From Burkholderiaceae bacterium (GTDB lineage: Bacteria; Pseudomonadota; Gammaproteobacteria; Burkholderiales; Burkholderiaceae), in contig CANHLB010000049.1 of NCBI GenBank assembly GCA_947461335.1, positions 1-9,612 on the forward strand: DNA of 9,612 nt, written 5' to 3'. Below, piece by piece: positions 1-5,419 of the stretch. Position 1 is the first letter of the stretch. Each line of letters opens with the position of its first letter. The position numbers and the translations under genes were made by a program. The notes under the pieces were generated by a model. It saw only the letters and a program-made list of their open reading frames with translations, was not told the DNA's origin and searched no databases.

Positions 1-395
1 CTCCGAAAACCAAAGGTGCGAAAGGCAGAGCGCTCTAAGCAAAAGTATTGGTGACCGGTAGAGTCAATCCATGAAAAATCCTCGTTACGCCAACCAGGGA
101 TGTAACCCCCTAAACGCATTTTTTCTGCTAGCTGATAAAGACTTTTCGAGAGCTCGATTGGTTTCCCCAATTGAATGACCAGGCGATCATTGCCAAAGCT
201 AATGAGTGATATGGGTTCTTTTTTGAGAGATGCCTGAAGATAGGGAATGAATTCTGGATTCAAATGCCCAATCACCTGTTGACCTTCAGCCCCCTTTGAA
301 AAATAAATCGGCATGAAGTCAGCAGGAGCAGCGCGAGCCGTATTTTGGAGCATTTCCTCGAGGGCTGCGAGCGTACTGGTCGAAAGGCTATTCAT
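1..395 (-). CDS. Nudix hydrolase-like protein, N-terminal DUF4743 part (partial, cut by window edge)
   Basis: An open frame begins at the ATG at 395-393 and runs off the window after 131 codons with no stop, so only the N-terminus is visible. The end of the visible part (residues about 92-131) contains GWRNE at 101-105 and LERSAFRTFGFR at 120-131. This pattern is what I remember from the DUF4743 domain that precedes the Nudix hydrolase domain in Tnr3-like proteins, where it leads into a conserved H-x-NG segment. The Nudix box itself would lie beyond position 1 and cannot be seen, so the hydrolase call is an inference from domain pairing. In the family the substrate is usually a nucleoside diphosphate derivative; it cannot be specified here. 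No in-frame ATG was found just upstream. The ribosome binding site is weak (AAGG very close to the ATG). The gene lies downstream of tRNA-Arg on the same strand, across a 233-base gap. Confidence 0.72.
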   Translation of the reverse strand, partial: MNSLSTSTLAALEEMLQNTARAAPADFMPIYFSKGAEGQQVIGHLNPEFIPYLQASLKKEPISLISFGNDRLVIQLGKPIELSKSLYQLAEKMRLGGYIPGWRNEDFSWIDSTGHQYFCLERSAFRTFGFR

Positions 396-628
396 GCCTT
401 GGAGTTTAAGTGAACTTGCTATTTTTGGGTTTTTTGCTGTCTGGCAATGATTCTTAACATAAAACTGCCCGGTGTACATCAATTTATTTTGATATGCAAA
501 TGTAACAAATTGACCTCAAGTAGCTGCCAAAAAATTAAGCAAGCTAGCTGACTCTATACAAATCTATGACTTACGGAAACTTTTGCAGATTTATCCACAA
601 TGCCTGTGGATAAGTTCTCATTATTTTG
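396..628. other. AT-rich intergenic gap between tRNA-Arg and the Nudix-type gene
   Basis: This is the largest gene-free stretch in the window. Its right end (591-613) holds the inverted DnaA-box pair listed separately. The middle (about 420-560) is AT-rich. A minus-strand promoter for the Nudix-type gene would be expected here. The best candidate I see reads TTGGCA, 17 bases, then TGTTAC on the minus strand, which is a poor -10 and not strong enough to list. A partial IHF-like match (TAACAAATTGA on the plus strand near 501-511) has mismatches at the end of the consensus. I found no credible small ORF or RNA gene. Confidence 0.5.
591..613. repeat. Perfect inverted pair of DnaA-box sequences
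   Basis: TTATCCACA (591-599) and TGTGGATAA (605-613) are exact reverse complements separated by five bases. Each matches the strict consensus DnaA box, TTATNCACA, without mismatch. The pair lies 15 bases beyond the 3' end of tRNA-Arg. No dnaA, dnaN or gyrB gene is in the window, so this is probably not the main origin. It could be a DnaA titration or regulatory site. It could also form a nine-pair hairpin in the tRNA 3' trailer, but no T-run follows the stem in the direction of tRNA transcription, which argues against an intrinsic terminator. The sequence match is certain; the function is inferred. Confidence 0.65.
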
Positions 629-703
629 TGGTCCCGCCGACAGGAATCGAACCTGTATCCCACGCTTAGGAGGCATGTGCACTATCCATTGTGCTACGGC
701 GAG
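629..703 (-). tRNA. tRNA-Arg, anticodon CCT (reads AGG)
   Basis: Read on the minus strand, all 75 bases fold as a tRNA. The seven-pair acceptor stem is CTCGCCG with CGGCGGG, including one T-G wobble. The D stem is GCAC/GTGC around AATGGATA. The anticodon stem is CATGC/GCGTG with loop CTCCTAA, so the anticodon is CCT. The T stem is ACAGG/CCTGT around TTCGATT. The discriminator is A, and the terminal CCA is encoded in the DNA (629-631). The D-loop A after GG and the middle anticodon C fit known arginine identity elements. It lies 54 bases downstream of a same-strand protein operon, with no obvious terminator between them. Confidence 0.97.
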
Positions 704-757
704 ATTTGATTTAGTTTAAAACTGTGATATGGAAACGACTTCTAATTTTTCATATTG

Positions 758-898
758 TTACCAGCCACATAATGCCCAAACTTGAGTAGTGATAGCAACC
801 ATCATGTCAGGCGCAAAGTAAGCTGAAAAAATGAGCAGTAAGATGAACAGGGTGAAGCAATAAAACATCCACTGCCATAAAGAAATTTTTTTAATCAT
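758..898 (-). CDS. 46-residue single-helix membrane protein, translationally coupled to the MFS transporter
   Basis: The ATG (898-896) overlaps the TGA stop of the MFS gene (897-895) in the four-base ATGA arrangement that usually signals translational coupling; no separate ribosome binding site is visible. The protein has 46 residues: a short basic start (MIKKISLW), one strongly hydrophobic stretch at about 9-29, rich in Phe, Leu and Ile, then APDMMVAITTQVW and a C-terminal ALCGW. This predicts one membrane helix with the lysine-bearing N-terminus in the cytoplasm. An in-frame ATG farther upstream would give 75 residues, but that start lies inside the transporter gene and its extra residues look non-native (Cys- and Arg-rich), so the coupled start is preferred. 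From memory, some OFA-type MFS transporters have short genes annotated as a transporter small subunit beside them; I infer a similar accessory role. Expression is not proven. Confidence 0.68.
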   Translation of the reverse strand: MIKKISLWQWMFYCFTLFILLLIFSAYFAPDMMVAITTQVWALCGW

Positions 899-2127
899 GC
901 GTTTGCAGTTCTGACGATAGCACGCTCTTTGACAGGTAAGTTTACTAAGAATGCAAAGGCACCAAGTGCAATTGCGATTTCCCAAACAATCAAATAGGAT
1001 CCTGTTCGATCAAAAAGATAGCCGCCTAGGAAGGCTCCACAGAAGCTACCTAATTGATGTGAGAAGAACACTAATCCAGAAAGCATAGTGAGATATTTAA
1101 CGCCAAAGATTTGCGCAACGATGCCATTTGTGAGGGGGATAGTAGAGAGCCATAGGACTCCCATGATTGCTGCAAAGATATAGGTGGTCATAGGACTCAA
1201 TGGCAATAGCAAGAAGCCAATGATGGCGATAGACCTGCTCAAATAGATCCCCGACAGTATGTAGCGCTTGGGAAATCTCTGTCCTAATATGCCCGCGCCA
1301 AATGTTCCAAAGATATTAAACAAACCAATTAATGCTAGGGCGGTAGTAGCTACTACTGGAGCACCAACTGCAGGATAGATTGACGAAAGATCTTTGAGAT
1401 AGGGTGCTAAATGGACTGCAATGAAAACCACCTGAAATCCGCAAACAAAGTAGCCCAAGGTCAGTAAGCGAAAGCTAGGGTTGCCAATAGCTTCCTTCAG
1501 CGCTTGCTTAATGGTTTGATCACCTAGATTACCGTTCTGAACAAAATTCTTTTCACGCAACATAAATGCCGTTGGGATCATGAGGCTAGCCATCAGCGCT
1601 AACAATAGGAGTGCATCCTCGGCACCAAATGCACTGAGAAGACCTTGCTCTGCAGGAATCATGAGGAACTGGCCAAAAGACCCTGCGGCTGCAGTGATTC
1701 CCATTGCCCAAACCCGTTTATCCGCTGGAACATTTCGACCTAAGATTCCATACACCACGCTGTAGGTAGTTGCGGTTTGTGCAAGACCAATCAGAAAGCC
1801 TCCTGCAATAGTGAAATTCATAATGTCTGTTGAAACGGCCATACCTGCCAAGCCAAGGGCGTACAAGATTCCACCTGCAATCAGGATTTTGAATGCGCCA
1901 AAGCGATCAGCTAGTGCACCCGTTATTGGCTGAAATACACCCCAAATCAAATTTTGCAGGGCAATAGTGAGGGCGAAGGTTTCGCGCCCCCAGCCATTGG
2001 CCGAAGTAATGGGAAGATTGAATAAACCAAAGCCATGTCGAATGCCCATGGATAAAGTCACCATCAAGCCACCAAAAATAAGGACCTGTTTCATGGAAAG
2101 CGCAAATTGAGGTGTTGAATCGTTCAT
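895..2127 (-). CDS. MFS transporter, monocarboxylate/oxalate-formate (OFA/MCT) type
   Basis: This 410-residue inner-membrane carrier has the usual family length and about twelve hydrophobic segments. The more polar central loop at about 190-220 separates the two six-helix halves. The segment GALADRFGAFK at 70-80 matches MFS motif A between helices 2 and 3. The early RHGFGLF at 30-36 and the late SHQLGSFCGAFLGGYLFDRTG at 356-376 resemble transporters annotated as OFA or monocarboxylate carriers. The substrate cannot be read from the sequence; a small mono- or dicarboxylate is likely because a CoA-transferase gene ends three bases upstream. AAGGAA, eleven bases before the ATG and inside the CoA-transferase gene, is a plausible ribosome binding site. 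The stop overlaps the ATG of the 46-residue membrane protein, making a three-gene transcription unit. Confidence 0.9.
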   Translation of the reverse strand: MNDSTPQFALSMKQVLIFGGLMVTLSMGIRHGFGLFNLPITSANGWGRETFALTIALQNLIWGVFQPITGALADRFGAFKILIAGGILYALGLAGMAVSTDIMNFTIAGGFLIGLAQTATTYSVVYGILGRNVPADKRVWAMGITAAAGSFGQFLMIPAEQGLLSAFGAEDALLLLALMASLMIPTAFMLREKNFVQNGNLGDQTIKQALKEAIGNPSFRLLTLGYFVCGFQVVFIAVHLAPYLKDLSSIYPAVGAPVVATTALALIGLFNIFGTFGAGILGQRFPKRYILSGIYLSRSIAIIGFLLLPLSPMTTYIFAAIMGVLWLSTIPLTNGIVAQIFGVKYLTMLSGLVFFSHQLGSFCGAFLGGYLFDRTGSYLIVWEIAIALGAFAFLVNLPVKERAIVRTANA

Positions 2128-2130
2128 AGC

Positions 2131-3351
2131 TTAAATAATTCCTTTGCTGCGCAATTTGGTAATAGCCTCTTCATCAAGGTGTAGTCGATCATGCAATATT
2201 TCATTAGTATGCTGGCCTAGTGTTGGGGGTGCCATGCGAACTTCAGTAGGGGTTTTAGAGAGCTTCATAGGACTAGCGACCAATTTCATATTGCCGACAG
2301 TAGGATGCGGCACATTAGTCTGAATATTTCTGGCAATGACTTGCTGATTTTCAAAAACTTCTTTCATATTATTAATCGGTCCACAAGGCACATTGGCCTT
2401 TTCCAATGAGGTAATCCAATCCACCTTTGTTTTCTTGCGAGTCATTGCTTCAAGCAAGGGAACGAGCTGTTTGCGATGTTGAACTCGCAAGGGGTTGCTT
2501 GCATAAAGTGGGTTATCAGCTAAATGCGCTTCACCGCCAACAGTAACAAAGTGTCGGTATTGGCTGTCATTACCTGCCGCCACAATCATCCAGCCATCAG
2601 ATGTTGGAAAGGTTTGATAGGGAACAATCGTCGCTGAAGCATTGCCCCAGCGCTTTGGTAGTTCATCAGACGTTAAATAAGCACTTGCAACATTGGCCAT
2701 CACAGCAACTTGAGTATCGAGTAAAGCCATATCAATATGCTGGCCTTCGCCGGTATGATCACGATGGATGATGGCTGCTAATATTGCTGAAGAGGCATAC
2801 ATCCCAGTGAAGATGTCAGCGAAAGCCACACCCGCTTTCTGGGGGCTTGCACCTTCAAATTCATCTGCCTCTCCGGTAACGCTCATGAAGCCACCCATTC
2901 CTTGCACAATGAAGTCATATCCAGGGCGATGGGCAAAGGGGCCAGTTTGACCAAAACCAGTGATAGAGCAATAAACCAGATCAGGCTTGATCGTTTTTAA
3001 ACTTTCATAATCTAAACCGTACTTCACCAGGCCGCCAACCTTGTAGTTTTCAATCACCACATCGGATTCGACTGCTAGCTTACGAATGATCTCTTGCCCT
3101 TCAGGTTTGGCAATATCGATCGTGATAGAGCGTTTATTGCGATTGATGCAAATGAAGTAGGCGGACTCGTCTGTATCCTTTCCCTGGACATCTTTGGCAA
3201 AAGGGGGTCCCCAATGGCGAGTATCGTCACCAGCGCCTGGACGCTCCACTTTAATGACATCAGCACCTAAATCAGCCAAATTCTGAGCGCACCAAGGCCC
3301 AGCTAAGACTCTACTGAGGTCTAAAACGCGAATATGACTTAAGGCTCCCAT
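2131..3351 (-). CDS. CaiB/BaiF family (family III) CoA-transferase, SUGCT-like
   Basis: The 406-residue protein has the normal length for a cytoplasmic family III CoA-transferase, which moves CoA from an acyl-CoA donor to a free carboxylic acid through an aspartyl-CoA intermediate. The N-terminus carries RVLAGPWCAQNLADLGADVI (14-33) followed by KVERPGAGDDTR. CSITGFGQTGP is at 128-138, and the proposed catalytic aspartate is Asp179 in FADIFTGM, aligned from memory with Asp169 of formyl-CoA transferase. The segments RWGNASATIVPYQTF, GPINNMKEVF and HPTVGN recall the human SUGCT (succinate-hydroxymethylglutarate CoA-transferase) clade, which suggests a dicarboxylic acid substrate; this is not proven. 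The start at 3351 fits the family's short N-terminus. The gene is first in an operon with the MFS transporter and is divergent from parE, with 79 bases between the starts. Confidence 0.92.
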   Translation of the reverse strand: MGALSHIRVLDLSRVLAGPWCAQNLADLGADVIKVERPGAGDDTRHWGPPFAKDVQGKDTDESAYFICINRNKRSITIDIAKPEGQEIIRKLAVESDVVIENYKVGGLVKYGLDYESLKTIKPDLVYCSITGFGQTGPFAHRPGYDFIVQGMGGFMSVTGEADEFEGASPQKAGVAFADIFTGMYASSAILAAIIHRDHTGEGQHIDMALLDTQVAVMANVASAYLTSDELPKRWGNASATIVPYQTFPTSDGWMIVAAGNDSQYRHFVTVGGEAHLADNPLYASNPLRVQHRKQLVPLLEAMTRKKTKVDWITSLEKANVPCGPINNMKEVFENQQVIARNIQTNVPHPTVGNMKLVASPMKLSKTPTEVRMAPPTLGQHTNEILHDRLHLDEEAITKLRSKGII

Positions 3352-3416
3352 GCCCTGATTTTGGCATGGATGACAGGGGAATTCTTGAAAAGTTCCGCTT
3401 TAAGCTCAGACATGAC

Positions 3417-3422
3417 TACAAT
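3417..3422 (+). promoter_or_regulatory. Candidate -10 element (TACAAT) for parE-parC
   Basis: TACAAT differs from the consensus TATAAT at one base and ends eight bases before the parE ATG. The hexamer at the proper -35 distance (TTCCGC) is poor, and TTGAAA at 3385-3390 is too far away (26 bases). If the element is used, transcription would begin at or within about two bases of the ATG, giving an almost leaderless message. This agrees with the absence of a ribosome binding site before parE. Low certainty. Confidence 0.35.
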
Positions 3423-3430
3423 TTGCGCGC

Positions 3431-5419
3431 ATGGCTACCCGTAAAACATCCGAATATAGTGAATCATCGATTCAGGTCCTAAAAGGCCTAGAACCAGTCC
3501 GTCAACGGCCGGGAATGTATACCCGAACCGATAACCCCCTACATATCATTCAGGAGGTTTTAGATAACGCCTCTGACGAGGCATTGGGCGGGTTTGGTAA
3601 ACACATCATTGTTACCCTTCATAGCGATAGTAGTGTGAGCGTAGAAGACGATGGAAGGGGCATTCCTGTTGGAATGCACCCGACTGAAAAATTACCCGTA
3701 GTAGAAATTGTATTTACGCAATTACATGCTGGCGGTAAATTTGAAAAAGGCTCTGGTGGTGCGTATGCATTTTCTGGGGGATTACATGGTGTGGGTGTAT
3801 CCGTTACAAACGCACTTTCTAAAAGATTGGAAGTGACGGTTTGGCGTGAAGGGCAAGTTTCTACTTTGACCTTCGCCGACGGCAGAGTGATTGAAAAACT
3901 CAAAACTAAGCCATCCTCCAAAGAAGATAAATCACATGGCACACGTGTGCGTGCATGGCCAGATGGTAAGTACTTTGATAGCTCAGCGATTCCAATGGCT
4001 GATCTAATTCGACTCTTACGCTCTAAGGCGGTTTTACTACCTGGCGTCAAAGTAACCCTCATTCAAGAAAAATCGAAAGATAGTCAAACTTGGCAATACG
4101 CACAAGGCTTACGGGGCTACTTAAATGAAGCTATTGCTCAGGCGGGTCATGGCCCAGAGGTGATTCCTCCATTTGAAGGAGAGCAATACGCCACTGGTAA
4201 TAGTGAGGATGACTCCTTCGCTGAAGGTGAGGGTGCTGCATGGGTAGTGAGTTGGACTGAGGATGGCGCGCCTGTCCGTGAGAGTTATGTCAATCTAATA
4301 CCAACACCGGCTGGCGGAACCCATGAGAGTGGTTTACGTGAAGGCCTGTTCAATGCAGTTAAAGGTTTTATTGAAATGCATGCCCTGCAACCAAAAGGGG
4401 TGAAGTTAATGCCCGAAGATGTATTTGCACGCGCATCCTTTATCTTGTCCGCCAAGGTATTGGACCCCCAGTTTCAAGGACAAATTAAAGAACGTTTAAA
4501 TTCTCGTGATGCAGTGCGTTTGGTATCTGGATATGCAAAGTCTGCTTTAGAGCTTTGGCTTAATCAACATGTTGACTATGGCCGTAAGTTAGCTGACCTT
4601 GTGATTAAACAAGCTCAAGCAAGAACTAAGGCCGGCCAAAAAGTTGAGAAGCGGAAGTCTTCTGGCGTTGCAGTATTGCCAGGAAAACTCACCGACTGTG
4701 AAAGCCAAGATATCGCCATGAATGAAATCTTCCTCGTTGAGGGAGATTCAGCGGGCGGATCAGCCAAAATGGGGCGTAATAAAGAGTTCCAGGCAATTTT
4801 GCCGCTGCGAGGTAAGGTGTTAAATACTTGGGAGGCAGAGCGAGATCGCTTATTTGCCAATAACGAGATACATGATATTGCGGTAGCAATCGGTGTAGAC
4901 CCTCATGGTCTAAATGACGATCCTGATTTATCCAATCTGCGTTACGGCAAGATCTGCATTCTTTCTGATGCTGACGTCGATGGCGCACATATTCAGGTAT
5001 TGCTTCTAACCCTGTTTTACAAACACTTCCCCAAGTTGATTGATTTAGGACATGTCTATATTTCAAGACCTCCGCTCTTTAGGGTAGATGCGCCTGCACG
5101 TGGAAAGAAACCAGCGCAAAAAATTTATGCACTTGATGCAAGTGAACTGCAGGCAATTGAAGATAAGTTGCGTAAAGATGGCGTCAAAGAATCTGCATGG
5201 CAGATTTCCCGCTTTAAGGGCTTAGGCGAGATGAGTGCAGAGCAATTATGGGACACCACACTCAATCCAGATACCCGACGCTTATTACCTGTTACCTTAG
5301 GTTCTTGGACTGAAGATGAAACATTTAAAACGATGGATATGCTAATGGGTAAATCAGAGTCAGGTGCAAGACGAGATTGGTTAGAAGAGCGCGGTAATGA
5401 GGTGGAGGCGGATATTTAA
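3431..5419 (+). CDS. parE: DNA topoisomerase IV subunit B (ParE)
   Basis: ParE is the ATPase subunit of topoisomerase IV, which with ParC decatenates replicated chromosomes. The 662 residues slightly exceed E. coli ParE (630). GHKL ATPase motifs: [12 protein letters not shown] at 41-52 with general base Glu42 and Asn46, DDGRG at 73-77, and the lid SGGLHGVG at 115-122. The transducer domain follows with [20 protein letters not shown] at 286-305. Its ATP-contacting loop reads QIK at 351-353 instead of the usual QTK. The TOPRIM domain has [10 protein letters not shown] at 436-445 and DADVDG at 513-518, giving metal ligands Glu437, Asp513 and Asp515. The C-terminus has [10 protein letters not shown] at 593-602. 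Together these separate it from GyrB, which in many proteobacteria has a large extra insertion. An acidic stretch at about 250-268 is probably a variable loop. The ATG at 3431 has no visible ribosome binding site. The stop overlaps the parC start by one base. Confidence 0.97.
   Translation: MATRKTSEYSESSIQVLKGLEPVRQRPGMYTRTDNPLHIIQEVLDNASDEALGGFGKHIIVTLHSDSSVSVEDDGRGIPVGMHPTEKLPVVEIVFTQLHAGGKFEKGSGGAYAFSGGLHGVGVSVTNALSKRLEVTVWREGQVSTLTFADGRVIEKLKTKPSSKEDKSHGTRVRAWPDGKYFDSSAIPMADLIRLLRSKAVLLPGVKVTLIQEKSKDSQTWQYAQGLRGYLNEAIAQAGHGPEVIPPFEGEQYATGNSEDDSFAEGEGAAWVVSWTEDGAPVRESYVNLIPTPAGGTHESGLREGLFNAVKGFIEMHALQPKGVKLMPEDVFARASFILSAKVLDPQFQGQIKERLNSRDAVRLVSGYAKSALELWLNQHVDYGRKLADLVIKQAQARTKAGQKVEKRKSSGVAVLPGKLTDCESQDIAMNEIFLVEGDSAGGSAKMGRNKEFQAILPLRGKVLNTWEAERDRLFANNEIHDIAVAIGVDPHGLNDDPDLSNLRYGKICILSDADVDGAHIQVLLLTLFYKHFPKLIDLGHVYISRPPLFRVDAPARGKKPAQKIYALDASELQAIEDKLRKDGVKESAWQISRFKGLGEMSAEQLWDTTLNPDTRRLLPVTLGSWTEDETFKTMDMLMGKSESGARRDWLEERGNEVEADI
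5404..5408 (+). promoter_or_regulatory. Shine-Dalgarno site for parC inside the parE 3' end
   Basis: GGAGG lies ten bases before the ATG at 5419 and overlaps the last parE codons. It supports this start for parC, including the long N-terminal tail, over any later start. With the TAATG stop-start overlap it suggests coupled translation of the two topoisomerase IV subunits, matching their equal stoichiometry. Confidence 0.65.

Noticed and set aside
501..513. IHF-like site beside the DnaA boxes
   Set aside because: TAACAAATTGACC fits the reverse IHF consensus except at its last two positions, and such partial matches are common in AT-rich DNA.
591..613. The inverted repeat as an intrinsic terminator for tRNA-Arg
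   Set aside because: The stem is only moderately GC-rich and is followed on the minus strand by ATCTGCAAAAG, not a T-run. The exact match of both arms to the DnaA-box consensus is a better explanation.
629..703. tRNA-Arg as an attachment site for an integrated element
   Set aside because: No integrase, direct repeat of the tRNA 3' end, or foreign-looking gene is present on either side.
758..985. The 75-codon version of the micro-membrane protein, starting at 985
   Set aside because: Its first 29 residues overlap the transporter's C-terminal codons in another frame and are Cys/Arg-rich, while the ATG at 898 sits exactly in the ATGA overlap. The shorter form is the credible one.
3619..4062. 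Open frame of 147 codons antisense to parE
   Set aside because: It is covered by the conserved ParE ATPase and transducer domains, and its composition is Ser/Thr/Pro-rich as in shadow frames. It has no start context or neighbour supporting it.
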